Counted from the first letter of the stretch, positions 45,850 through 57,519 are shown. The stretch: 64,000 nucleotides of DNA from Tetmemena sp. SeJ-2015 (GCA_027382625.1 JAJKFJ010021291.1:1-64000), one strand, 5' to 3'. Notes: a model not told the origin generated them from the sequence alone. Numbers and translations are program-made.

Positions 45850-47899
45850 ATGGGAAATATAAACGTGACAGAAACTGAAGAAGAAAAAGTATTTATTGAC
45901 ATCTCTAAATCGCCTTCACAATACTATTCGCTCCTTTATAACTGTAAACTTCAGTTTTGTTGATTAAATTATCCAATCTAGATGACATGAAGAGTATAAG
46001 AAGTCTTTTTGAAAGGCATCAGCATCTATAGCTACCTCTTTTTATGGATGCAAATGAGTTTCAGAAGCTGTTTATTAAGTTACCAAAGAGCACATCAGAC
46101 TACATCTTTAAGAGATTTACTTAGTTTGAACCTTATAGAGTAGTAACTAAACATGGAAAGCGATAATAGGAAGAAGATACCAATACAGCATCCAGGAGAG
46201 ACTAGCAGGATAATCCCACTAAGAGTCAGAACTTTGCACAAAACTTAATCGCACAAGCAAAGCTCAATAAAAAGAAGTTAAGTTTCTTCGAATTGCTATC
46301 AGGAATGATTATGATGTCTTTTTCAGAAGAACATAATAAAATCAGAATGCTTTTCTTGCTCTTTGATTTCGACAATTAATTGCTCTTAGTTTTATTATCA
46401 GTGCCTTGATAGAGATGAATTTCTTCTGCTTTTTATCCTCTGTATGGAGGCTTGGGGTAGGCTTACAGAAACGTAAGCATAACTCAAGGGCTGATTTAGA
46501 GAGAGTGGGGGAAATTATTTTTTCAACTCGCGATGGTAGAATTAGTATAGTTGAATTTGCTGAATGGCTTGACTTAAACAAGCCCTTCAATTTGCTAATG
46601 AAGTCGATGAATCCTACTATTCCAGTGCATGAAAAGACTGGCTCATACTTGCCAATAAATAAGCCGAAAAACAATACTTTATAGTCCTCTGTGAGGAGTA
46701 TCTAAATAAGAAGATGTTGAACACTATGGGCAATTTTGAGACACTTCCTTAAATCAAAGTAGCTTAGCAGCAGATAAAGAATAATCAATTCCTTAAGAAC
46801 ATAGACAAGTAGAATAGCACACTGAAGTTGAGCAACTTATCAGCCTCCAAGGATGTCATTTAAGATCTCTTGAGAAGCAATACTTCGAAGAAGGTTCTTG
46901 CAAAGAACTCATCTCTCCCCCAAATAGGTCTCAAGACCATGAAATAAGAAAATTTGATTCAAAATGACAAGGCCAGAGTGTTTTTGAAATAGGAGCAATA
47001 AGACAAAAAGTCTCATATAAGAAAGAGTATAGTCACTCCTATAAAGGCTGTCCACTATAGTCGAGAAGATTCTGATGATGATTAATTTTTCAAGCTCACT
47101 AATGTTAACTTAGATGGCGCTTAAACATAGAGAGAAAATAAGATAAATTTCAGCCTGCTCGAAGAAGTAAAGACAAGTAAAATAAAAGGGAACTAGTCAA
47201 ATTCAATAAACAGAAATTAAAATTCAATTCTTACTTCTAATAAGGCTATGACTCCAAGAGTGAATTCACATAAGAGACCACACTTTAAAAATATACTTAC
47301 AATTAAAGGAAAGACTTATTCTAAGCAAGATATTTTAACCTTCAGAAAATATTTCGAGAAGATTAACATATCGCAAACTGGGACTTTCTCTCAAGAAGAA
47401 TATTAGTAAAGCATCTAAGACTCTGAATTAATGAAGAGACTTGCTCTGTCTCTGTATTCTTTCTTGGATCGAGATGGAGATAATAAAGTATCTTTCGAGC
47501 AGCTTTTGCATCGTACAATACCTGGCTTGACTCATTAGCACTATCAGATTTTTCAGAAGTGGATCGATGATGAAAATTTAAAGGAGTAGAAGTGCATGGT
47601 GAATTATAAAGATCAAAATGCAACTCATAAAGTCTAGAACCATGCTAAGGAGCTAAACTTTACTCAGCTGAAAGACTTTGTCTACATTTTCACTTAGATT
47701 GACAAAGATTGCGATGGACAACTAGGCTATGATGAAATTAGGCATCATAAATATTCTTTTAACTAATTCAAGGCAAGCGTTTGGTACTGCTTACACTCCC
47801 CAGTAGATAGAGAAATACTTTGACATCACGGAGAAAGACAGAGGTAGAAAGTTAGGTGTAGATGATTTTCTGAAAATGATGTCTCCCGAGATCATGTGA
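45850..47899 (+). CDS. EF-hand calcium-binding protein
   Basis: Starts MGNINVTETEEEKVFIDISK (Gly2 after Met could be myristoylated, an inference). Helical pairs with EF-hand loops: FLLFDFDNCSQFYYQCLDRD followed by EFLLLFILCMEAW, a degenerate one (STRDGRISIVEFAEWL), then after a long Lys/Asn/Ser/Gln linker SFLDRDGDNKVSFEQLLH and FTQIDKDCDGQLGYDEI, both with full Asp/Asp/Asp..Glu ligands, and a last degenerate one (DITEKDRGRKLGVDDFLKMM). It ends SPEIM-TGA. The first loop needs removal of one copy of a tandem AATT at 46374-46381. Probably a Ca2+ sensor; target unknown. Confidence 0.82.
47745..47775. other. IES in EF-hand gene, pointer AGGCA
   Basis: AGGCA at 47740-47744 and 47771-47775 bounds 31 bp. 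Removal joins GQLGYDEIR to QAFGTAYTPQQIEKYF. Confidence 0.88.
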
Positions 47900-48145
47900 T
47901 CACTAAGAATGTTATGGAAACTAGGTAGCTTCTATTATTTTCATTCTTACATCAAGAAGAGAATCTAGGGAAAGATCAATGAAAATAAGATAAGAGACTC
48001 AGAGCTCTCATAGATGTTTAAGAGGACTTCCGCTATAAATCTTAATTTAGAGCATTTATGATTAACTTCTAACTACTCATTTTTAGATTCTAGTTGCCAG
48101 AGAATAGCGATTAATTTAGTTTTAATTTTTATAATTCGTTAAAAT
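47900..48145. other. Intergenic or unresolved region
   Basis: About 245 bp after the EF-hand gene's TGA and before the next likely ATG. It may still hold a stretch with Ser/Arg coding character (47900-48060) read in another frame, but no join was found. Confidence 0.3.
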
Positions 48146-51100
48146 GAAAAACAATAGACAGCAGACCTCGCATATTTCCTCTTAGATCTATCCTGATACA
48201 ATGGATAGCTAATCTTTGTCGGCAATAGCAATATCTTTATTATTTTAAAGCAAATGAGATAATAAATGATCAAGGAAAGAGTTTGCAGTAAGGAAAATTA
48301 GGGAAAGAAGATAAGAATTTCGCGGTTCAATACAAGTTTCATAACACTGATGAGTTTCATAACTAAGATTAACTATTGAGAAACCAACTGATATTGAAGG
48401 AGATGAAAAGCCAACCAAAAGAAAACTTCATTTCGAGGCAAATTATTATGGATGAAGATATCTCCAGTGTCTAATGTGCTTCTGAGCTTCCCTTATAGTA
48501 TGACTTAACTAGAACATCAAATTCCTAATTTCAATAGAGATTTGCACAAAGCAAAGAATACACGCAGTTACATCCAACCAAGAGGATATCTTGAGCGAGG
48601 GATCTACAGTCAGAGATGAATTGCTGGTGAGGAAAAGTTTAGATGAGAGCTCTGAATTCACAGACACAAATGAACTCGATTAGGTGAATAGCTTTCCTAA
48701 TGTGTCGGAGATGAGCATTTATCAATTTATTGTTTTTTCTAAAGTCATGATTAAAACTTAGTAAACGCAACCTCATCTAAGATAAGATGCATCAAAGAGA
48801 ATTGAAACGCAAAATTAGGGAGAAACTTGGAATATATCCGAGTATCTTCACAAAAAGGATCATCATGATAATAGCATGAAAAGGCAAGTATAAATAGAAG
48901 TTATAGCATAGGCCCGTAATCAAGGCGAATTTAACACATAATAACACAGCTATAAGGACAGAAGTAAAGTTAATCAGTAAAGTCAGAGGTTCTAAGATGG
49001 GGCTACTTATTTTCTAAACCTACAAAGTAATACCTAAACAAGATCAATTATATTTATTTCTCCTCTCTAAGGAAGATCCATATCTCCATCCTCGCAGAAT
49101 TTCCATACGCAAAGGAAAACTTAGAACACTAAATGTGAGGAGCTCTTTCAGCTCTCTAAATTGGAAAAGTCTAAAACTACATAAGTTTATTTTGATACCA
49201 TCAAAGAGCATTAGGAATTAAAAGAATGCACATTTCAGCCAAACCTCAACAAAGATAGAAATTTATTTTAAATTTTGGAAGTAAGGTCAGCATCCCAAAA
49301 TAGATAAGAGGATCAATTTAAGTAAAGAACTTTTCAATAGTTTCTGGAGGACTAAGAGCTTCACAAATTAAAGTAAGAAGAAAGATTGCAATAAATTAGA
49401 CAGTAAGAAATATTAAATGAAAGATAACAAAAAGCTGCCAGAAAAGACAAAAGCTCAACAAAAAGTCAAGCAAGAGGGGAAGAAGAGAAAGGAAGAGCAA
49501 GTATCTTCGAGAGATTGCATTAAGAGAGTTAAGAGTTAAAATTTAAAAAGCAAGCCTATGCTGATGTCATTCAATACCAAGAAGCACCTTTTAAGCCATC
49601 GCTAGTGGCTAAATAAATAGAAAGAGAAAGGGGTAGAGATATTTCAACGCATCTTTATGATGAGACATTTAGAAGGTCTATAAAATCCTAAGAGCGACAA
49701 TTTATTTCATCTTAGATAGACATGAAAGATCCAAACTAGATTTGAAAGCTAAGTAAAAACAAATGAGTATTTAGTACAAAAGTTGCATAAAGAAGTTGAA
49801 ACTAAGCTCGAGAAATTTTAAGGGAGCTTAAAAAGCTTACAAGAATTCATTGAGTTAATATAGATGTTGGGTTACCTTCCTTCTTTTATTCAAAATAAGT
49901 AATAGAGATATTCTGTGCAAGAAATCTATGAAATCTTAAATGCAAACGATTAAGGAATCTAGAAGAAGAGCATTTTGACATTTCTTCTGGCTCTTCATGG
50001 GGTATTGATTGACAATTTAGACGAATTAAATCCTCAAGATCTGATACAACTAGAATAATAAAAAATGGGTTTCTAATCTTAAAATGGTGCCTATGTCTTA
50101 AATTATTTTAAACGAGCAGAGTCTAAGCTTCGTGAGATAAAAATTCTAATTTATGTACGCTGCAAAGCAGTCTAAAATTTACGAAGAGAGATAAACCTCA
50201 AGATCTAAAAGCCCTATGTAAGATAACAGACCTAGCTTTAAACCCTAGATTTGTGAAAAGTCTAAAAAGATTGCCGACAATTTTAGGAAAGGTCTTGATA
50301 AGGTGAGTTATATTTTTTTCTCTTATCTACTTCTTTAGAATCTGAACTAGATAATGAATCAAAAGCTTCACTAAATCTAAAACTAGGCGAAGATGAAAAA
50401 AGCAGTGGGGATAGCTAAGGATGAGGCTCAGAGAAGGAGCTAAATCGAGATTTACAATTCAAGATCAAGCATTGATAACTTGTATTGGCATTCATACTTA
50501 AAAGAGAGCAAGATTCAAAAGAAAAGAGACGAGAAAGATGAATTAGAGGTAAAAATTTCTCAAACGCAAATATGTGTCCTTTCAAACCTAGGCTAGGTAA
50601 TAAGAAGTTTATGCTAAACCTTATATAGAATCCAAATGTGAATTCAGTAGTACATAAAGACAGTAAGCAGGATCGATTCTATGAAAGAAGTCTTCATAGA
50701 ATAGAGATTTTAAAGTAAAGAAGAGATAAGTCCACTGAGGAAATAGAGTTTCAATAGAGTGTTGAGAATTTAACATTCAAACCAAGAATCAATTAATCAA
50801 ATGTCTCTCCTCGATACCTGACTCCAAGGAATGTTTCCAAGGAGAACCTGAAGTATCTTAAAACTAAAGAAGAAACTAATTAAAATACGAAGAGAGAACA
50901 AAATACCAATAAGGGATTTGCAAAAACAAAAAACCATGACTCTGAAAGAGAATCTCTAATCAAATTAATGAGTAATATGGAATAAGTTAAGCAAAAGTAG
51001 ATTTTAATTTTTTGTAAAGAAAAAGAACAAAGATATCCCAACTCAAAATGATATGACCCTATCCTTCATGGATTCTTCTTTCTAAAATTCTTTTATAAAT

Positions 51101-51537
51101 TCCTAGAGTACGTAAAATGCTGTGCCTAATGCCGTTCATATTTTTAAATCTAGTACTTATTTTCAGTAAACAGCATTAGAAGCTTATAATTAGACTTTTG
51201 ATAAGCAAGGATAAAGAATGCAAACACTTGAGTCAAGAAACGACTTGTCAAATTAAAATTCCTCTAGAAAGTTCAATCAAAGTTCTATAATTGACATAGA
51301 AAATTGCCAAGAAGAGCCAATTCTATTTGCAAATATACAGATAGGAGGAAAAGGTCAAACTGCTAGACTAGTTCTCTACGAAAATGAGGACCCTAACTTT
51401 GTTGTAAAAAGTTTCTGCTAACAACATGGAAATTTTAATAAGAAATTACTATTTTATGTTATGGGTTGAATTAAGAAGTGGGTTTGAAGCTTTTGGATTT
51501 GATAAACAATCAAATTTCCCAAGTAACAGAGGAATGA
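48146..51537 (+). CDS. Large charged Gln/Lys/Asn/Ser-rich protein with a conserved-looking C-terminal module
   Basis: Not recognised. Starts MKNNRQQTSHISSQIYPDTM and continues for about 1,000 codons with few TGA, interrupted by IESs: ENFISRQIIMDEDISSVQCA, EDILSEGSTVRDELLVRKSL, a Lys/Arg/Gln-rich middle, and Ser/Asn-rich parts. The C-terminus EEPILFANIQIGGKGQTARL, VLYENEDPNFVVKSFCQQHG and LLDLINNQISQVTEE-TGA recalls a module I associate with the ends of other ciliate cytoskeletal proteins (inference). A basal-body or cytoskeletal role is plausible but unproven. Two IESs are resolved at the two ends; the middle is not fully joined. Confidence 0.6.
48232..48253. other. Very short IES, pointer GCAA
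   Basis: GCAA at 48228-48231 and 48250-48253 bounds 22 bp. Removal joins MDSQSLSAIA to NEIINDQGKSLQQ and avoids TGA. Confidence 0.78.
51445..51488. other. IES near the 3' end, pointer GAA
   Basis: GAA at 51442-51444 and 51486-51488 bounds 44 bp with TGA. Removal gives CQQHGNFNKKLLDLINNQIS. Confidence 0.72.
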
Positions 51538-51686
51538 TTAACAGATTTAAGTTATATATTTATTATAAACATGAATTTAGTAATTGCTAGTTAAAGTAAA
51601 TTTATTAAAAATAACTTAAGGCTTCAATAACTCTCAGAATTTCATTCTGCCATTTATATTTTTAGCAGTCAACTAGGGATACTGGT

Positions 51687-52205
51687 TCACATATATAGGG
51701 ATCGATACTATTCTGATTCTTTCAAAATTCCACCACTATTAAAATTTAAGAGTTTTTAATTTTACTATTCCACTTCAAGAATGGTACTCCCAGTCGCGAT
51801 TCCCTCAAATGTGAAGCTTCTAATTGAATGACCCAAGGCAGAAGTAAGAATAAGTTCTTGAGATTCCATCAATCGTACTAGGTAAGAGTCGAAATTTGAG
51901 TCTAGAGGAAGGACCCAGTCTTACCCTCCAAGGGAATATTGTCTCCCAATTACCACTATGATATCACCCTTACCTATAAATATTCCTTCTCTTTCGTATC
52001 TGCTTAGTTGGCATCTATCATCCAGATTTACGCTCACTACTAGAGAGCTAGGTAGACTGATCTCATTTTCAAGGTCAAGGGATAAATAATATAACTTCAA
52101 GTTTGATTGACAAGAGTAATCGTAAATTATTTTATCCTTGACCTTTGAATTTGAAAAGCTTATCATGAGTAACCCCAATATAAGAAGACTCTAGTATCTT
52201 TACAT
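51687..52205 (-). CDS. Small secreted protein, faint chagasin (I42) resemblance
   Basis: About 170 residues. It starts MQRYQSLLILGLLMISFSNS, a clear signal peptide, then SCQSNLKLYYLSLDLENEIS and a beta-rich part: EGIFIGKGDIIVVIGRQYSL, GGQDWVLPLDSNF, HSIRSFTFEGIATGSTILEV. The order (a 'GD.I.V' strand, a Gly/Trp loop, then 'F.A..G.T.L.V') faintly resembles chagasin-like cysteine-protease inhibitors (I42). The resemblance is weak and the usual NPTTGY loop is absent. The end after EVE is open to a TGA at 51687 and the last ~30 residues may be noise. Confidence 0.6.
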
Positions 52206-52369
52206 TCGAATGAACTTATTTTGGTTAATTGTTTGATTACATTATATATTTACACTAGAGGAAGAAATGGATTCTATTCATATGATTAGGTTTATAAATT
52301 GTTTTCATACTAAATTTCAACTAAACTTAAGTTGCATATCCAGCTACAAATAAATAAAAATATTTGCTT

Positions 52370-53927
52370 CTACCCATGTGTCCACATATATCTGTCTCTA
52401 CTTTATTTGCTAATGCTGCTCGATAGTGGCACATCTGTCCTTCTAGAAGACATGTAGTTAAACAAATCTTGGCTCTTCCCCAGACCTGATAATTAGTTCC
52501 TCTTATAGCTAAGCGGTTGGTTATTTATAATAACACTTCTCTTTAGCTCTGAGCCTTCTGAAGATTGAACTCTTTAGGAAGAGTCTAGTGAATTCCTTAA
52601 AACTTAAGAATTTAGGTTCAAAAAGTTATAATCATTTCTCCTGATCTTTCTCCTCTTCTCTAGAGAGGATGTCCTAGGTGGAACTCTCAATCCAATTTAT
52701 AGTTGGAGCTCACGAGGAAGAGTATTCTTGGTAGGCTGATCTAGCATAGAAAACTGGTCTGTGTCATCATCTTTGATTAGAATAGTGTCTAGTGACTACG
52801 CATCATTAGAATTCTTGGAGAATTGCAAACTATAGAAGTTTGGATTTATTGCTGAATTATTTTATAGATTAAAATTTTGTGCATAGTTACTTTGGATGGC
52901 CTGTCTCTTTAAATTTCTGAGATAGGTTGAGACAAAAGCAACTCCTCTATCTGATGTTTATTAAGACAAATCGTTTGCCTACCTATCTTTTTCAGTAGTA
53001 TTTTGAAAATCTTCTTCACTATTCATTAAGGATTCATTGATTTAAGTGATTGTAGTGTTATTAAGAAACTGTCTTTTTAAAGCCCTATTTCTAGAATTAT
53101 TTGCATATGGGTAAGAGTTTTTAATCCTCGTAACGCTTTCGTCTTCCTTATTTTGCTAGGTTAGAGGTCGACTAATGCTAAAATTAACATTTAATTGTTG
53201 ATAGAGTCAAGCATTGTATTAAGATCAGTAGAGTACTAGCTAATGCTTTGCTTCATCATTCTTTTTTCTTCAAGTCCTTGAAAATTCTTATACATCTCTA
53301 GGGCCTTAATCCCTTCTTGATATTTTTCAGTTAGTCTTGGAATTCTCAGAATGGTTTTGAATTTCCTAAGTTCAAAAGCAAGATCTTAGTTTTACTTTTG
53401 AAGTATCTCAACTATTTAGTCATGTACCGTAACTTCTATTTTGACAAGCTCCTTTATCTACCTTTCTCTTATTGCATATTTCTGCTCTATCAAGAATTGA
53501 TCCTTCTTCATATCCTCAATTTTACTCTCTAATTGCATTACTTGCTTAGCTTTGTCCTCCTTCTCAACTTACCATAATTTGAAATGAATTTACATATCTT
53601 TAACTTATATCTGCGCCTCAAGCTTATTGAGGGATTCTTGATAGTCCTAACTCTGCTGAATAAAATCTTAGCACATCTGCTGAATGCTATTAATCTCATT
53701 TACTAGGTTTTCATTTTTCTCCTTCATCTCATCGTGCCTCAACTTCCAAGTTATTGGCTCTTTCTTGCCTTCCAAAGGCTTATAGATGCTCGTGTAAGAA
53801 CAGTATAGAGCAAAGGGGTCGTTCTAAACAGCTGCACTCATTGGCTTTCCTATGTGGGATTTATTATACGCATTCACTATTTCAGGCTTCAACTTATCAG
53901 TCTTGTCAAATATAAAAAATCAGACAT
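52370..53927 (-). CDS. Coiled-coil protein with Ser/Arg-rich tail
   Basis: About 500 residues. The N-terminal segment PEIVNAYNKSHIGKPMSAAV and FALYCSYTSIYKPLEGKKEP is followed by coiled coil (RHDEMKEKNENLVNEINSIQ, MQLESKIEDMKKDQFLIEQK, LRKFKTILRIPRLTEKYQEG) and a polar tail (RTDVPLSSSISKQSRDRYMW). The probable start MSDF at 53927 is one base out of frame with the rest; one more T in a six-T run would give a clean start (MSDFFIFDKTDKLKPEIVN). The 3' end is uncertain because the frame has no TGA for a long way. It is divergent from the next gene, starts 60 bp apart. Confidence 0.65.
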
Positions 53928-53987
53928 ATAGATAGAGAGAAAGAGATAGATGGGCGGAATTATAAATTTAAATCTTGTAATAGTTTC

Positions 53988-55360
53988 ATGTTGGATAAAG
54001 AACTAGACAAAATCAGGAGAGCCAAGAGAAACGTAAAGCTAGAAGATAACTTAATCACTATATATAATTTAATGTTTAAACCTGGAGAATACACGAAGAA
54101 GAGTGACTCTATAGTCAGAAATCTTCAAGCACATAAACTTCACAGAAGCAATAAAAGAAGACTTTGAGGATTTCATAGACAAGCAAGGAGACATCTACCA
54201 TCAACTTTAGAAATAGGTCTATGAAACTAATTCAAAAGGATTCTAACGACATCATTCAATTTAAGATATTATTATATCTAAATGTAATATTCATTCAGAG
54301 GAAAACAAGAAGATACTTGGCTATGGCAGAAGAACATCAAAGACTAGAATTTTAAACGAACTAGAGCGATCTATTATAGCTTTTGACCCTAATATTCTAG
54401 AAGCTGCTGATTTGAAGTTTGATACGATGGCAAGGTACAAATCTCTCTAGAGGAAGGACTTAATAACTCATGACTAAATTTCGCAAAAGGTACTCAGAAG
54501 AAGATCTATTAGAAGACTGGTCCTTGAAGATGAAATCGATGATCTCTCGGAGGTCGAGGACAATTTAGATTAAAAGAAGTGATAGAAGTCTAAATCAAAG
54601 AATGAGGAGTCTGAGAGTGATGATGATTTCTCAAGTAGTGCCAATAGTAGTTTTGACTCACAAGCGTCCAGAGTTGCGTTCTGGAAGGATATAAACACTA
54701 AGGACTCAGATTATAAGAAAGCCATCATTATCAAGAAAATTCGAGATGCTCAGTAAGACTCTCTATCGAAGAGAATCACTAATGCAAAAGCTAACCAGGG
54801 CAAGAAGAAGAACTTATGAGAATGAGAAATAATCTAGGAGAGCTTTGAAATACAAAGAATAAAGAATAACCTCAGATTGAATGAGGGGTACTACAGCAAT
54901 CTTAATCTTCCATAGAAGGATGAAATACAAGCCCAAGAAAAGATTCTCAAAATGCATTTTAGTTTTATTGCAAAAGGCACACATGGTTGAGATAAAAAAC
55001 ATCAAGAACTTATCAGTCTAATTTATTTTCAAATACGCCATAGACTACTTTAAGCTTAAGAGCTCTGACCTAAATAAAATTTTCACAGAAGAAATTTTCG
55101 AGATCTTAGATCAATATGACAAACTGAGAATTAGATTGAATTAGAAAGAATAAAAGCTGAAGAGAGCGCAAGAGTTAATACAGCATTAAGAGAAAATTAT
55201 TCTTGACCTCTGTACCTTTTTCCATGTAACGCTTAATAAGGTTTTTGACAATATTGATATTCAATATAACCTATAAATAATTTAAGCAATAAATTATAAA
55301 TTCATTTCTTAGATTAATTAAGCTTTTTTCTTTTGTTTAGTTAGTGATCTTAGAATTTGA
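53988..55360 (+). CDS. Charged helical protein, unknown
   Basis: Starts MLDKELDKIRRAKRNVKLED and reads GEYTKKSDSIVRNLQ. After an unresolved frame break near 54145 it continues AIKEDFEDFIDKQGDIYHQL, LGYGRRTSKTRILNELERSI, a Ser/Asp/Glu region (SESDDDFSSSANSSFDSQAS), KDSDYKKAIIIKKIRDAQQD, and after another break (54820-55020) FKYAIDYFKLKSSDLNKIFT and EILDQYDKLRIRLNQKEQKL. No family recognised. The last ~40 residues before TGA at 55360 may be non-coding. Confidence 0.55.
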
Positions 55361-55555
55361 AATTTTCTAGCTCATCCATTTTCCTCTTTTTCAGAGATTG
55401 TATTGAATCCGACTAAATATTATCATTTTTCAAAGTAGGCTGCACCCTCTCTTAGCTTTCTTATAGCTTATTTATATGAATATTGAGGAGATTGTATAAT
55501 TTAATCCAAGATGGCGTACTTGCTTTTCTATTGATTCTGATCGGTTCAAGGTCCT

Positions 55556-55733
<178 letters not shown>

Positions 55734-55804
55734 GCGATTATTTAATAGTTAGTTCTGATTGGCTGGCTGGTTTATAATATTTAATATCCTTGATCACGGT
55801 CACT

Positions 55805-56723
55805 ATGGCCACCCTCACAAGACAGCCCAGGTCCTCTCTGCAGGATGGTATCCTCCGATAAGGTGATTCAAAGCAAGACCCAGCGAGTCCTCATTCTCAG
55901 GATGAAGGCAGCTTGGGCGGCTCAGTCGATTACGCTCACGTCTTCGAATAGCAGCACCACGGGCTGGCACTGATGAAGTAAGACATGCAGTCAGCCAAGC
56001 CCCTCTCGAGCAAGCCTCCCGGGTATCGCCGCTTCGCCGATCTTCCTACTCGCGAAGCCTCGCTGGCATCTTGCTCCCTCCCCCAGCTGCGAGGGCCCTC
56101 CAACATAGCTCACAACTCCCACTGCCGGGTCGTGCCCGCAGCTCTCCTTCGTACAGCTCACCCTCCAGCCATTCACGTCCAGACTCCTCCTCGATGGCGA
56201 CGTCCACTATCAACGCTTCCTTCAGTACCCCGGCCTCTCGTACGACCGCATCACCAAGTTGGGCAAGGTCCCCGACCTGGCAGGGATTGTAAACGCTCAC
56301 CAAGGAAGCGAGCTCTGCTCTCGCGATTTGGAGCTTGACCTCATGCGGATCTCGGACACCATCGATGATCTGAATGCTCAACAGGTCGGGAAGCTCGAGT
56401 CCCTGATAGCCTCGGAAGTTCTATCACAGGCCAGGCTGGCGCCGCGCAACCTCCTTCCGCCTGACCTCTGCTATGGTGAAATCGAACGCTCCGCCAGACG
56501 ACCACAGCTCGCTCATCTCGTACAGCGCCTATGCAGCGCACTCTGGCTCAAGAGCCAAACCATTCATAAGCGCCTGCAGTCATGCGAGAGGAGGTTTATA
56601 GGCTGCTGCATGAATGAGGCAAAGAAGGAAAGGTTAATGCCCCAAGAGTGGTTGGAGGTGGGCCAGGTCGCGCTGCTAGCTGATGGGCTCGAATATTATT
56701 GCTTTGCTGTCTCTGCTGTATAG
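55805..56723 (+). CDS. Unknown ORF of the GC-rich element, apparently frameshifted
   Basis: Not recognised. Frame 1 from ATG 55805 gives MATLTRQPRSSLQDGILRQG with TAA and TAG as Gln, and runs to TGA at 56336. Coding character then seems to move to another plus frame: LLDGDVHYQRFLQYPGLSYD, RITKLGKVPDLAGIVNAHQG, MRISDTIDDLNAQQVGKLES, LVQRLCSALWLKSQTIHKRL. The change of frame between about 56050 and 56180 means a break, an IES or a decayed gene. The second part overlaps the transposase ORF on the other strand. Confidence 0.4.
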
Positions 56724-57484
56724 AATTGCAACTGCAATGGACGCTTGAGCCAGGCCCTCCTCATGGTCTGACACCTGTTGAAGGAGGACTCGTCGATGTA
56801 TACAATCTCTCGGCCGGCACGCATCCATCTCGTGATACTCTGAGAGTGCTCCTGCTGCTTCTCTTGGAGCTCGCGCTCCCTCTGGCCCTTGCGGAAGTAA
56901 GTGAATGAGCTGGATCGGTGGTAGACCTCGTTGCGACGGAAGAGCTTGGCCAGCGCGGCAGGGCAGACGAGTGGGGCCCCGAAGTGCTCGTGGTAGTAGT
57001 GAGTGCGCTCCCTCAGGCTCATGTGGGCGGCCTCGCTGAGATGCTTCGCCGCGGTGATGCGCTCCTCGATCGCTGGTGGAATCTTCCTCCGGCCTCTGCA
57101 GTTCTACCTCCTCGACTCATAGATGAAATCGTTGCGGCGCCACCGCTGGACGATCATGGGCACCGTGCTCGAATTGATGCCCGTGGCCTTGGCGACTTGG
57201 TTGTAGCACATAAGGATCCGATCGACGTTGCTCAAAGTGCCATATCGGAGCAAGACGGCAAGAAGTTGCTAGTCTGTTGATAGCGTGACACTGGTCCTGA
57301 GGCTGGTCCGAATAGTTTTCTTGCACCTCTGGATTAGAGGTGCCTCACTCAAGCTCTCCAGGTATGGGATGAGGTTTTGATTCGGATTGTAGCGGAATGG
57401 CCTCCGGACTAATGCAGGGTCCAAGTCATCCTGAAGATATTCGTGGAGCTTCCTCTTGCGTTTTCTTGGAACCGTCTCCTCCAT
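56564..57484 (-). CDS. DDE transposase, Tc1/mariner/IS630-like, apparently 3'-truncated
   Basis: Starts MEETVPRKRKRKLHEYLQDD. An N-terminal helix-turn-helix region follows (NQVAKATGINSSTVPMIVQR, RRKIPPAIEERITAAKHLSE, AALAKLFRRNEVYHRS), then a basic linker and the first catalytic-strand motif REIVYIDESSFNRCQTMRRA with Asp and Trp spaced as in IS630/Tc1 transposases. In-frame TAG/TAA (three) are read as Gln. After FYTAETAKQ the recognisable domain stops; I find no second Asp (D..N.H type) or Glu in any minus frame below 56700. The gene therefore appears truncated or replaced by the antisense ORF, and probably non-functional. Confidence 0.75.
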
Positions 57485-57519
57485 TTGTACTTTATAAGTA
57501 TCGAGACTGAATTAATTCA

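Larger units (their letters stand above)
55740..57484. mobile_element. GC-rich transposon-like element with a DDE transposase ORF
   Basis: About 1.7 kb whose GC content (well over half) contrasts with the AT-rich surroundings. It carries a plus-strand ORF (from 55805) and a minus-strand transposase ORF (57484-56564) that overlap in antisense. In-frame TAA and TAG codons in both show that the element uses the ciliate code, so it is not bacterial contamination. Terminal repeats and a target duplication were not found, so its limits are approximate. A germline-limited transposon is the likeliest explanation. Confidence 0.65.

Noticed and set aside
56046..56381. Minus-strand 111-codon ORF in the GC-rich element
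   Set aside because: Tested as the missing half of the transposase; it has no DDE motifs and looks like the complement of the plus-strand ORF.
55800..57484. Bacterial contamination as the source of the GC-rich segment
   Set aside because: Both ORFs contain in-frame TAA/TAG codons that must be read as Gln for the conserved transposase to be continuous, and the segment passes smoothly into ciliate DNA.
55740..57484. TBE-type telomere-bearing element
   Set aside because: No C4A4/G4T4 repeats or TBE-like ends are visible at its borders.
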